Assembly: GCF_040054535.1 (NCBI RefSeq)
Contig: NC_090787.1
Span: 21,475,001 to 21,539,000 of the forward strand
Source of the DNA: Antennarius striatus
Taxonomy: Eukaryota; Chordata; Actinopteri; Lophiiformes; Antennariidae
Length of the DNA: 64,000 nt
Direction of reading: 5' to 3'
Part shown: in pieces, positions 46,558 through 58,049 of the stretch
Layout: every line of letters begins with the position of its first letter
How positions within the stretch are numbered: the first letter of the stretch is position 1
The notes under the pieces: model-generated
The model's database searches: none
What the model was told of the DNA's origin: nothing
What the model saw: only the letters and a program-made list of their open reading frames with translations
Made by a program: the position numbers and the translations under genes

Positions 46558-47236
46558 GCTCTGAAGCATCCAGGCTGACTGCAGCTCTCAAAGCACTGCC
46601 TGTTTCTGCCAGTCATACATGGTTGCCATGGCAGCAGCAAGAGAACACAGAGATGAATGAATGGTTTCAAATGTGCTTGCTTAGCAAGTTGTACACAGTG
46701 AAACACACACAGGCACAGAGATGGGCTAATTAGTGGGAGAATGTGAAGAGGCTCACTAGAAAAAGAGCTGCTGTGCAAAAATACAGCTTCAAACAGTTTA
46801 CAGTTGAAAATGAACTGGAATCCAAACTGTGCTTTAAACGGGTGTTTTTAAGTCTGAAGCAAACAGTTTAATATGTGAGAGGGTTGTGAACCCTTTCAGC
46901 CCTTTTCTTCTGGTCAAGGGATCTGATAATCAGGCTAATAATAATGTTCATATTTTATTTGTTGTGCAGAGTTTTTTATTCCACTTTATGAAAGCGAAGA
47001 AAAAACCCTTTACAGTGTGAACGAATGAAGCCAAGGCTCGGAGCCACTGTACTGAATTGCAGCCTTGGTAACGGTTACTTGGAAACTTACATCGTCCATC
47101 GACTCAGCACAGACATGGATTTTACAGGAGACACCTTTGATTTGCTTTGTTATACAGCTTGAAAAATAAAAACCTCATTAGATTGATTGAAAAAAATGAC
47201 ATTTGACGTTATAACACTTAATTTACAAGCAAAGTA
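46558..47236. other. Upstream of cfap97d2
   Basis: No exon recognised. It should contain the cfap97d2 promoter. A moderate CpG and purine-rich stretch is not evident. Confidence 0.4.
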
Positions 47237-47583
47237 CAGTAATCCCACGTTACTCGCGGTAAATGCGTTCCAGGAACCACCCACAAATAACAAAATTCTG
47301 CGATATTGTGACAAAGTATTTATCTCATTATTTACGGTAATTTAAATGTTTATGAACCCCCCCCATACTGATATTAAACCACCTTCTATCTGTATTACCT
47401 GTTCCCACACTCATAGATTGTTTAAAGTACTTTTAAGTGTTTCTTTAATACATGGAAGTGCGCTGCGTTCCGTGAGTCTCGGCTAATAGAATGTGCGTAT
47501 GGTGTCACGTGACCACCTACTAAAAACCTGTGATGAAGTAAAGCCGGGCATCTTGAAGCGCGAACACGCTTATAGTATATTTT
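47237..47583. mobile_element. Short inverted-repeat DNA element (MITE) remnant
   Basis: Begins cagtaatcccacgttactcg with the body cggtaaatgcgttccaggaa, a well-known repeat of fish and other vertebrate genomes, preceded by TA. The right end is diverged (gatgaagtaaagccgggcat). The Tc1 element follows immediately. Confidence 0.6.
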
Positions 47584-48059
47584 ACAGGTCCTTCTCAAAA
47601 AATTAGCACATTGTGATAAAGTTCATTATTTTCTGTGATGTACTGATAAACATTAGACTTTCATATATTTTAGATTTATTACACACAACTGAAGTAGTTC
47701 AAGCCTTTTATTGTTTTAATATTGATGATGTCGGCAAAAAAATAAAGAAAAACCAAAAATCCCTATCTCAAAAAATTAGCATATCATGAAAAGGTACTCT
47801 AAACGAGCTATTAACCCGATCATCTGGATCAACAAATTCACTCTAAACACCTGCAAAAGATTCCTGAGGCTTTTAAAAACTCCCAGCCTGGTTCATTATT
47901 CAAAACCACCTTCATGGGTAGGACTGCTGACCTGACTGCTGTCCAGAAGGCCGTCATTGACCCTCAAGCAAGAGGGTGAGACACAAAGACATTTCTGAGC
48001 GAACAGGCTGTTCCCAGAGTTCTGTATCACGGCACCTCAGTGGGAAGTCTGGGAAGGAA

Positions 48060-48848
48060 CAAGTGTGGCAGAAAACGCTGCACAACCAGAAGAGGTGACC
48101 GGACCCTAGAAAGATGGTGGAGAAGGGCCGATTCCAGACCTTGGGGGACCTGTGGAGGCATTGGACTGAGTCTGGAGTAGAAACATCCACAGTGCACAGG
48201 TGTGTGCAGGAAATGGGCTACAGGTGCTGGGTTCCCCAGGTCAAACCACTTTTGAAGCTCCTGACCTGGGCTAGAGAGAAGCAGCACTGGACTGATGCTC
48301 AGTGTCCAAAGTACTTTTACAGATGAAAGCGAATTTTACATGTCATTCTGAAATCAGGGTCCCAGAGTCTGGAGGAAGACTGGGGAGAAGGACATGCCAA
48401 AATGTCTGAAGTCCAGTGTCAAGTACCCACAGTCAGTGATGGTCTGGGGGGGGGGGGCATGTCAGCTGCTGGTGTTGGTCAGTGTGTTTTATCAAGGGCA
48501 GGGTCAATACAGCTATCAGGAGATTTTGGAGCACTTCATGCTTCCATCTGCTGAAAAGCTTCATGGAGATGAAGATTTCATTTTTCAGCACGACCTGACA
48601 CCTGCTCACAGTGCCAAAACCACTGGTAATGGTTTACTGACCATGGTGTTACTGTGCTCACCTGGCCTGCCCACTCTCCTGACCTGAACCCCCCAGAGAA
48701 TCTGTGGGATGTTGTGAAGAGGAAGCTGAGAGACACCAGACCCAACACTGTGGATGAGCTTAAGGCCTCTATCGAAGCATCCTGGGCCTCCATGACACCT
48801 CAGCAGCGCCACGCCGCATTGAAGCAGTCATTTCTGCAAAAGGATTGA
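48060..48848 (+). pseudogene. Tc1 transposase pseudogene
   Basis: Pieces in changing frames: DLWRHWTESGVETSTVHRCV (paired-like DNA-binding region), RVWRKTGEKDMPKCLKSSVK and SVMVWGG (DDE core), WPAHSPDLNPPENLWDVVKR (third catalytic block, DLNPPENLW) and the end RHAALKQSFLQKD. Stops and frameshifts separate them, for example just after FTDESEFYMSF near 48332. Inactive. Confidence 0.9.
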
Positions 48849-49019
48849 GTGCATAACTGAACATAATTATTTGAAGGTTGACTTTTTTTGTATTAAAAAC
48901 ACCATTTTTTATTGATTGGATGAAATATGCTAATTTTTTGAGATAGGGATTTTTGGTTTTTCTTTATTTTTTTGCCGAAATCATCAATATTAAAACAGTA
49001 AAAGGCTTGAACTACTTCA

Positions 49020-50154
49020 AGAGTACTACAGATGCAGTATTTGCGTTGAGGATGTTGATAGAGAAGTACAGAGAAGGCCAGAGGGAGCTGCATTGTGTTT
49101 TTGTAGATCTGGAGAAAGCTGATGACAGGGTGTCCAGAGAGGAACTGTGGTATTGTATGAGGAAGTCTGGAGTGGCAGAGAAGTATGTTAGAGCGGTGCA
49201 GGACATGTATGAGGACTGTAAGACAGTGGTGAGGTGTGTGTAGGTGTGACAGAGGAGTTCAAGGTGGAGGTGGGACTGCATCAGGGATCAGCTCTGAGCC
49301 CCTTCTTGTTGCTATGGTGATGGACAGGCTGACAGACGAGGTTAGACAGGAATCTCCATGGACTATGATGTTTGCAGATGACATTGTGACCTGCAGTGAG
49401 AGCAGGGAACAGGTGGAGGAGAAGCTAGAGAGGTGGAGGTTTGTCCTGGAAAGGAGAGGAATGAAGGTTAGCCGCAGTAAGACAGAGTACATGTGTGTGA
49501 ATGAGAGGGACCCAAGTGGAAGAGTGAGGTTACAGGGAGAAGAGATCAAGAAGGTGGAGGATCTGAAGTACTTAGGCTCAACAGTCCAGAGCAATGGAGA
49601 GTGTGGAAAAGAGGTGAAGAAGCGTGTCCAGGCAGGATGGAACGGGTGGAGGAAAGTGTCAGGTGTGATGTGTGATAGAAGAGTTTCAGCTAAAATGAAA
49701 GGAAAGGTGTACAAAACTGTGGTGAGACCAGCGATGTTGTTTGGTCTAGAGACAGTGTCACTGAGGAAAAGACAGGAGACAGAGCTGGAGGTAGCAGAGA
49801 TGAAGATGCTGAGGTTCTCTCTGGGAGTGACCAGGATGGATAGGATCAGGAATGAGTACATCAGAGGGACAGCACATGTTAGAGGTTCTGGAGATAAAGT
49901 CAGAGAGGCCAGACTGAGATGGTTTGGACATGTCCAGAGGAGAGATAGTGAATATATTGGTAGAAGGATGCTGAGTTCTGAACTGCCAGGCAGGAGGCCT
50001 AGAGGAAGACCAAAGAGGAGGTTTATGGATGTAGTGAAAGAGGACATGAAGGTAGTTGGTGTGAGAGAAGAGGATGAGAAGACAGGGTTAGATGGAGGAC
50101 ACTGATTGGCTGTGGAGACCCCTGAAGGGAAAAGCTGAAAGGAAAAGAAGAAGA
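49020..50154 (+). mobile_element. RTE-clade LINE, 5-prime truncated, inserted in the Tc1 right terminus
   Basis: Encodes the reverse transcriptase palm and thumb (VFVDLEKADDRVSREELWY, GLHQGSALSPFLL, WTMMFADDIVTCSESREQV with the FADD block) and the 3-prime domain (RWFGHVQRRDSEYIGRRML, GRRPRGRPKRRFMDVVKED). Only one early frameshift is evident, near 49240. It is bounded by a 19-bp target-site duplication, 49001-49019 and 50155-50173, with one mismatch, and ends in a gaagaagaa tail. The minus-strand open frame across it is a shadow. Confidence 0.93.
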
Positions 50155-50280
50155 AAAGGCTTGACCTACTTCAGTTATGGTAATGAGTCAAAAATATATG
50201 AAAGACTAATGTTTATCAGTACATTACAGAACATAATGAACTTTATCACAATATGCAAATTTTTTTAGAAGGACCTTTAG

Positions 50281-51214
50281 ATCATGAACATTTTCCTGCA
50301 GGGGCCACATGACTTTTCATTTCTCTGATGGGGGGGCCGTGGTCAGTTTGTAATAAAAACTGTGACAATCGCATGTAAACATTTATTGTCTTCCAAAAGA
50401 CCACACATAACCAAATATTAATAACCCTTTCCGGGATCTTAACAGAAAAAAGTAATGAAATAAATAACACTATTTATGAAATAGATAATAACTAAATAAC
50501 CTTCTTTGGGATATTCGCAGACAAAAAGGCCATGGAACATTAACTTTTTGTTGTGCTGTAAACAATCTTAACTGATGAAAGTTCAGCTTTGTTGGATCTC
50601 TTACTGAAATGGACTAGTATAAGTCTCTCAAAGGTCTTGTGTTCCTTCCTTATAATCCTTTTGTAGGGTCCAGTAGGCTTGCAGACGCTGCTGTTTGCAG
50701 CTCTCTCTCTCTCTCGTATCAACTTCTGGGTGAAAACCACAAAATGAGCAGGTTGAGAAGCCAAGTGATACAGCAGCTACACAGACAGTAATTTATCTAC
50801 CAGTGTGGTTGTTGATGGATTCCATCCAAGTAGATTTTACTCTTATTATATTCGGTTATGCCCAGAATGACTTATTCAAGTCAGAAGAGAGAGTCTACCT
50901 ATGTATGTTCATCAATGTGGGTCTGCATCCTGATGGGGAGAAGCTGAATGTTGGTTTCCATGTGAGTCACAGCCAGTCTCAAACACTGAAGCAGGTGTTC
51001 ATCTGTCGATCTGATCTTACCTGAGTCTTCTGGAGTTTCATATTTGCAGATATATGTGCTGTCAAGAAGTGAGGACATCATTGAGTGTTTTTTTTATTTT
51101 AGGGGGCGTGTCATTTGGGAGGTGTCATTTTTCTAATACTGTTCAGGGGGCTGTGCCAAATATGGAGGCGGGCCACATCCGGCCCACGGGCCTTAGTTTG
51201 GGGACCACTGGTGT
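50281..51214. mobile_element. hAT-like DNA transposon remnant
   Basis: The right end reads ggcccacgggccttagtttggggaccactg in pattern, that is a terminus cagtggtcccc in reverse, as in many hAT elements. The left part has the ggggccacatgac and gggggccgtggtcagtttg strings seen near the other end of such elements. The left terminus itself is missing, cut at the Tc1 boundary. No transposase seen. Confidence 0.5.
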
Positions 51215-51437
51215 CGATGTTTGGGATAGTGTCACAGTCAAACATGTCAAAAATCATCTTGACGTGGCAGGTCTTCATGAATACACATCTATACAACACC
51301 TCCCTCTACTGACAGGAGCTGGCTACGACGCCTTTGGACCGCCGATACCCAATCCTCTACAAAAGGGAAGCTCAGTTTTCCCATTATGTCATTATGTCGT
51401 ACTTGAATGCAATAGTCCCGTCATAGATTCCTTGTTC

Positions 51438-51550
51438 TTTCATTCATTCATTCATTCATTCATTCATTCATTCATTCATTCATTCATTCATTCATTCATT
51501 CATTCATTCATTCATTCATTCAGTTATTCATTCATTCATTCATTCATTCA
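51438..51550. repeat. (ATTC)n microsatellite
   Basis: About 28 ATTC units with one GTT interruption near 51523. Confidence 0.97.
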
Positions 51551-51638
51551 TCTTCTTCATTTGCAAGATGGGACGATGACGGGATCATTGTCCAAACTTG
51601 CAAATGAAGAAGATGAATGAATGAATGAATGAATGAAT
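51526..51638. repeat. Perfect 42-bp inverted repeat (foldback)
   Basis: Arms 51526-51567 and 51597-51638 are perfectly complementary with a 29-base loop. About half of each arm is ATTC/GAAT repeat; the inner part is the unique string catcttcttcatttgcaag. The loop itself has an imperfect stem (ggacgatga against tcattgtcc). Confidence 0.92.
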
Positions 51639-51639
51639 G

Positions 51640-51970
51640 AAAATCCAAATCTAGTATTGTAACTGAATTACATTAAATTGTACACAATCCATATGCCACA
51701 TGTTTAATTTTGGTACAACAGATTTATATCTATTGTTTTGGAGCCGGGCACTAAAATCATTATCAGTGTGTAAAACCCATGTCTTTACTGCAAAGCTAAC
51801 TACCAATGCGTAAATGTTTGCTGTGTAAAAACTAATAGCACACATATAATTTTATGAACATGTTACAGTATAATGAACTTGTTTATAACTGTAGGAGATG
51901 TAAAGATGTCATGATTAAAGATAATTTATGTAAGACATCACTCCAATATAGCCACAAGAGGGCACAAGCC
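51640..51970. other. No gene recognised
   Basis: AT-rich sequence between the foldback and an RTE fragment. Nothing recognised. Confidence 0.45.
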
Positions 51971-51974
51971 CGTG

Positions 51975-53548
51975 TCTTATTGTGCCGGATCCAAGCCCGG
52001 ATAAATACAGAGGGCTGTGTCAGGAAGGGCATCCGACGTAAAACTTTTGCCAAATCAAAGATGCAAAGCCCGGGTTAACAACGACCGCCATCGGTGCTGT
52101 TGACCTACAGGGTGCCGGTGGAAATTGGACTACTGCTGGTCGAGGAAGGAGAGGAGGAAAGTGTTTTTGTAGATTGGGGGAAAGAGGAACGCCAAGAGTA
52201 TAGGACTGAGAGTAGGGACGTTGAATGTTGGAACTATGACAGGAAAAGGTAGAGAGTTGGTTGACATGATGCAGAGGAGGAAGGTAGACATACTGTGTGT
52301 ACAGGAGACCAGGTGGAAAGGTAACAAGGCTAGAAGTTTAGGAGCAGGGTTCAAGTTGTTCTATCATGGTGTAGATGGGAAGAGAAATGGAGGAGGAGTT
52401 ATCTTGAAGGAGGAGTTTGTTAGGAATGTCCTGAAGGTGAAAAGAGTGTCGGATAGAGTGATGAGTCTGAAGCTAGAAATAGAAGGTGTGATGTTCAATG
52501 TTGTTAGTGGGTATGCTCCACAGGTAGGATGTGAGCTGGAGGAGAAGGAGAAATTCTGGTCACAGCATGCCTAGAAGTGAGAGAGTTGTCATTGGAGCAG
52601 ACTTCAATGGACATGTTGGTGCAGGAAACAGAGGTGATGAGGAGGTGATGGGCAGGTTTGGTATCCAGGAGAGGAACACAGAAGGACAGATGGTGGTTGA
52701 CTTTGCAAAAAGGATGGAAATGGCTGTAGTGAATACTTTCATCCAGAAGAGGCAGGAACATAGAGTGACCTATAAGAGTGGAGGTAGGAGCACACAGGTA
52801 GACTACATCTGGTGTAGATGGTGTAACCTGAAGGAGATCAGTGACTGCAAAGTAGTGGTAGGTGAGAGTGTAGCCAAACAGCATAGGATGGTGGTGTGTA
52901 GGATGACTCTGGTGGTGAGGAAGATGAAGAGGGCAAAGGCAGAGCAGAAGACGAAATGGTGGAAGCTGAAAAAGGACGAGTGTTGCATGACTTTTAGGAA
53001 GGAGTTAAGACAGGCTCTGGGTGGTCAGGAGGTGCTTCCAGATGACTGGACAACTACAGCTAATGTGATCAGGGAGACAGGTAGGAGAGTACTTGGTGTG
53101 TCATCTGGAAGGAAAGTAGATAAGGAGACTTGGTGGTGGAATGAGGAGGTACAGGAGTGTATACAGAGAAAGAGGTTAGCTAAGAAGAAGTGGGACACTG
53201 AGAGGACTGAGGAGAGTAGACAGGAGTACAGGGAGATGCAGCGTAAGGTGAAGGTAGAGGTAGCAAAGGCCAAACAAGAAGCTTATGATGACTTGTATGC
53301 TAGGTTGGACAGTAAGGAGGGAGAGACTGATCTATACCGGTTGGCAAGACAGAGAGACAGAGATGGGAAGGACGTGCAGCAGGTTAGGGTGATTAAGGAT
53401 AGGGATGGAAGTCTATTGACAGGTGCCAGTAGTGTGATGGGAAGATGGAAAGAGTACTTTGAAGAGTTGATGAACGTGGAAAATGAGAGAGAACAAAGAC
53501 TAGAAGAGGTGACTGTTGTGGACCAGGAAGTAGCAAAGATTAGTCAGG
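51975..53548 (+). mobile_element. RTE-clade LINE, 5-prime half only
   Basis: Begins with the 5-prime leader (agggctgtgtcaggaagggc) and carries the endonuclease domain: LNVGTMTGKGRELVDMMQRR, VDILCVQETRWKG, RNGGGVILKEEFV, then VVIGADFNGHVGAGNRGDEE after a small break near 52560, and STQVDYIWCRW. A linker follows up to VENEREQRLEEVTVVDQEVA. It stops abruptly near 53548, before the reverse transcriptase. Same family and strand as the 49020-50154 copy, which holds only the later part. Confidence 0.9.
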
Positions 53549-53549
53549 C

Positions 53550-56500
53550 TTGTATGCTTGTTGTTTTTGTGTCATAGTAATACGTAAAGATGATGATCTA
53601 TTTGAGATAATGATGCTTGTTTTCATGTCCTCCTCAGAATGGCAGGGGATGCTAGCAGTTTCTAGGGGAGTCTCACTGGTGGATGTTCCTTTGCACCATT
53701 GTGGAAACAAAAGCTTAAGTATGGTCTCTTTGGGAGAAAGAAATACAAGACCTGCACGCGTTTATCAGTTTGTGTGTGTTGATGTGCATCATAAAGCCCT
53801 GATGCTCAAGAAAATAAATCTTTTATTCTATAAAATATAATTATTCATTAATTAATTTATATTCTGTAACCACTTAGGGTTGGGGGGCGGCAATTAGAGA
53901 CAAGTCACCAATTCATCACAGAGCAGTGTAAAATATAACAAGAAATAAAATTAATAAAATGTTTTCAGTATCTATGGATGTTGAGATATCTAACTTCTCT
54001 TTATACATCCAACCCTCACAGAATCCCTGTGTAATGGTACTGCAGTATGTTTGTAAGTGAAAGAAAATAGAAAAGTTTTCATGTAGCCTTGGTGAGGACT
54101 CAGGTAACTTCAGAATGTAATAATCTTTTTTGTGGTGCTGTTTTTCTCATCGGGGGCCAGCCTCTCATATGGGGCCACCATGTCTCCAGTGATTGGAACA
54201 AATAACGTGAGTTTCCTTAGAAATCCTTTAGAAATCTAAAGTCACATCCTTGTTCGGTACCAAGTGAGATTTTATTTTACTGTTTGTGATTGAAGGGAAA
54301 AACAAGAACAGGACACATGATGGGATCCTGCAGATTATGGTTTTGTTGGAACATCTAAATCATCATGTCCCTGTATAGTTAAACAATCATTTAGTTTAAA
54401 CGCTCATGCAAACCATCCATCTCAACAGGCCTTCAAAGTGACGCAGAGCAGGAGGATGTTGCGAACAGCAGTTCTGTCAGCTACCCTTCAAAGTGTCCTC
54501 TGCACACTCAATGCTCTTATCAGGTTGGTGTTGATGAAGATTCTCAAATACTGTCTCAACCTTTCTAAAAATACAAACAGACATTCAAGAAATCTCTGGA
54601 CACTCTTTGGAGAAGGCAATATTCTGCAGTTATGCAACATGACAGAGAACTGTTGAACCATATCACGACATTCAGAAAACACACCAAGATCCTAGACTAT
54701 TCTTTTGCCTATCTGTCCGTTTCTTTTAGGAACAACCTAAACTACGGTTACAGTTCCCCTGGTTTACAGTGAAAACCGTTAACACCGACAAACTGACTGA
54801 ATTTATAGAAACTATTTTTAAAGTTTCAGGTTGAGAGAATGCGTGACTACCAGGAGGCTCTATACTCAACCCCGCTGCTCCATTTATGCTGCTGAACTAC
54901 AGTGGAATAGATGTTTTAACTGGGAAAAGGCCTTATTCCTGCAAATAGGATTCTGCTGGTGCACGCATGATGCACTTCCTCCTAAATGCAGGAAGTTTGC
55001 CCCATTTTAATAGTCAGACCCATTTAGGTCCATATTCAAGTTAGATCCATGCTATGAAAGGCCATAAATAATGAAAGATGCCGTCTTTACATGTCAGAAA
55101 AGGCCTACAGCTCTCTTACATAACAGTGGAATGGGTTATGAGGATAACAAGTCAGGCTAAGTACAAAATGCTTAGATTTGTCTTACTTTTGGAGGTGGCT
55201 GTAATATTCTGTTTCCCCTAGCAACTTCACTAAACATCTGAACTTCTTTGAAACGGGCAAGGTTCCTCATCTTTGCATCGTGGTTCAAAGCTCGGAACAA
55301 GCGATGTCTCTAATCATCATGCAGCTGACGGAGCAATCCTCACTGGGTTGTGTTGTCCAGTCAACGTGTTGATTGGGGTGTGTTTTTTCCACTCTCATCC
55401 TCTGACTTGAGATTGCATAATTGTTACCAACCTTCTTAATCATGTTGAGGATAAAAGAGACTATAAGGCCACGGCTTCTCCATCTGGGAGCATGATAACA
55501 AAATGTATTTATAATATCACAACTGAATCTATCTAAGGATATAGTGTAGAAAATTCAACAATGGTTCAAATCATAATAGAAACAGGTCTGGTTGGTGATA
55601 GCAGTGCAACAGGCCTGACACTCAGTGTAACAGGACAGACACATCTAGTGTTGTCCACCTACAAACTATTCTTTCTGGCATGAGTACTTAAAGGCAACCT
55701 TTTATGCCCATCGCTGCTACCTCAGGATGTACAGGATAAAGATAGAGGAACACACTGCTTCTCTATGCAGTAGATGAGTGGCTAAAAAAAGGGAGTGAAA
55801 CAGCTGAAATATTGATCGCCTTATTGGCACTGCAGGAACCAATCAATCAGATGACTGCACATGACTGTACAATCGGGTTGACTCATGAGCTTCACTATGC
55901 ACCATTCCAGCCAAAGTAGTGCAAGAAACACATTACAAATAGAACTTGGTCAAAAACAAATCCTTTATAATCACAAAAGTTTCAAATGTAAATTGATGGA
56001 AGACAAAAGCTTGAAAAGCAAAAGAATTTTTCTGATATATAAGAAAATATGCTGATGAAGATGTTTCTCACCGGACAGGAAACTTCCAGAGAGATGGATT
56101 TAAAAGGTGTGATTTGAGAGTGGGCTATTTTTAGGTCTTGCACATCATCAAGACTAGAATGCAAGGGTGTGTTTGTTGCTTCTGGGTAGAATTAAGATGT
56201 GGGTGTGGGTAGAAAGGCCAGAGGAAGGGCAATACCAACACTGAATGATACTTGGCACGAGCGACCACTGCAGCACTCATCAGTAGTGTCAGCTCACTGT
56301 TCACTCCGCCGTCAGACTGCAGATTCCTCCACATGTTGGATGTGACTGAACAGTGAAGCTGAAGGTACGTCTTGTCAGTCCCAAAGCAAAACTGAGAACA
56401 TCCATCTATGTTTCAGTCGTTTGCTTTTGTTACAGATGTCTCCAAATCAAAATGCATACAGGGGACTGTGATATTTGCACTGAAACCCCAAAAGAAGGCA

Positions 56501-58015
56501 GGAAAGGACTTCAGAAGAACAGAAAATCACTTAGATGTTGGAATGAATACCAACAGATTCATTAGACACTTGAAACAGATGCAAAGATGACTTTGTCTCA
56601 GACTGCTCCTCCTGTTTCTGACCAGGGATTTATCAAGCATCCATGAACACTGTGGTTTGGAAACCGATGGAGGCTCTACAGGAACATGAATGTGTAATCT
56701 GTTAATGATTTGACGATCTCAGAGAAGACATATTCATTCATCTGGGATCAGTGGCTGGTAAGAAACAGAGATCACATGCCGTCTTGAGCAAGGTATTTAG
56801 AACTTTCCAAGGCCATTCCAGGCTATTTCAAGTCTATCAAACTCAAGAACGAAACATGAGATATGTTTACAGGAGAAGAACACAATTAAGTAGATAGAAC
56901 AGTTGGTGAGAACATTTTTCCAATGTGCAAATCATAAAACAACAAACTGTGTAAATGTCCCAGAATTTACATTTGAGGTTTTACTTTACATTATTTAGGT
57001 GATTTTCTGGTAGCAACCTGCACAACGCTTGTTAACTTATAGTATACATACTCAGATGTGACCGCCACAAACTCTCAAGGTAGGTGGCTCATGAATGCAG
57101 TAGGCTGATGATAATATATTTACTATGTTAAATGAAAATGAAATTTAAAGATATCACATTCACGTTCAGTTTAATTCACCTTTAATTAAAACACAGAAAA
57201 AATAATCTGTAGGTTTATTCCAAAAAGAATAGATCTAAATTGCACTCTTTACTTTACAGAAGCCCAACAGTTCTCCTATGAACTAAAGCATGTCCGTTGT
57301 GAATAACAGTGATGTGAATAAAAATCACCTTTTAACTGGAAGAAACCTTGAGCAGGTCCTTCAACACTGGGGGTGGGCCAGCCCAAACAGAGAGAGGTGA
57401 GGGTTGACGGACAGGGGGCATCAACACCAGGACCACACCAGATCAAATCACAATCCATGGATTCCTCAGACCAACGGATTGATGTTCACATCCAAGCACC
57501 ATCAAATCTCATCTACTCATGTCCATTTAACAAAAACTTTCAATACTTCAAGAACCAGTGGTGACCTGAGGTTTATGGCTTTGTAAATGAAGTCTGACAT
57601 GATATTTAATTAGGACACAGACTTCAGTTCTAAATCCTGGTGGGTATAATTAGGTTGTATTCATTAAATGTATGTGGGCTGCTTGGACGTTCACTGGGCC
57701 AACATGACCACCCTTATCCACGATGGCAACAGTGGATTATGTGTGTGGGATTCCTCAGTTTGTGCTTTTGGTCTTTTGCCCTGTTAGTCACAGTGTGGGT
57801 GCGCCTGAGAGGTTTGAGAACCAACGTCCAAACATCACACATGGCGCTGCGTTTTAGCCAAGTACCAGTGAACATTCACTGACGGAACCAGAGCTGTTGG
57901 ATAATTTGTTCATAATGTCAGCTGCTGAGGATAATGTGCTCCATGAGCAGTGAGCAGTATGAAGGATATGTAGTCGTTCTGGGTCAACTGGTTTCTGTTA
58001 ATCAGTGATTACTGT
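53550..58015. other. Gene-poor stretch, left part
   Basis: No coding exon, RNA gene or clear repeat recognised. A minus-strand frame at 56131-56334 begins MWRNLQSDGGVNSELTLL but has no splice context or family that I know, so it is not called. The stretch could contain regulatory elements of fgf14. Confidence 0.45.
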
Positions 58016-58019
58016 ACTG

Positions 58020-58047
58020 GTCTCTCTCTCTCTCTCTCTCTCTCTCC
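58020..58047. repeat. (TC)n microsatellite
   Basis: Fourteen TC units followed by a run of C. Confidence 0.95.
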
Positions 58048-58049
58048 CC

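Larger units (their letters stand above)
47586..50278 (+). mobile_element. Tc1/mariner element with long IR/DR termini, split by an RTE LINE
   Basis: The termini are inverted repeats of about 200 bp. The outer motif ggtccttctcaaaaaattag (left, 47587) pairs with its complement ending ggacc near 50275. An inner copy, ctcaaaaaattagcatatca (47766), pairs with atatgctaattttttgagat (48926). Two motif copies per end is the IR/DR layout of Sleeping Beauty-type Tc1 elements. A decayed transposase lies between, and the right terminus is split by an insertion at 49020-50154. Confidence 0.92.

Noticed and set aside
49259-50047. 262-codon minus-strand open frame
   Set aside because: Antisense shadow of the RTE reverse transcriptase.
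51854-52078. Possible gene start upstream of the second RTE copy
   Set aside because: The sequence from about 51975 matches the leader of the RTE family, so it is part of the mobile element.
56131-56334. Minus-strand frame starting MWRNLQSDGG
   Set aside because: No acceptor, conserved motif or recognisable family; the length is compatible with chance.
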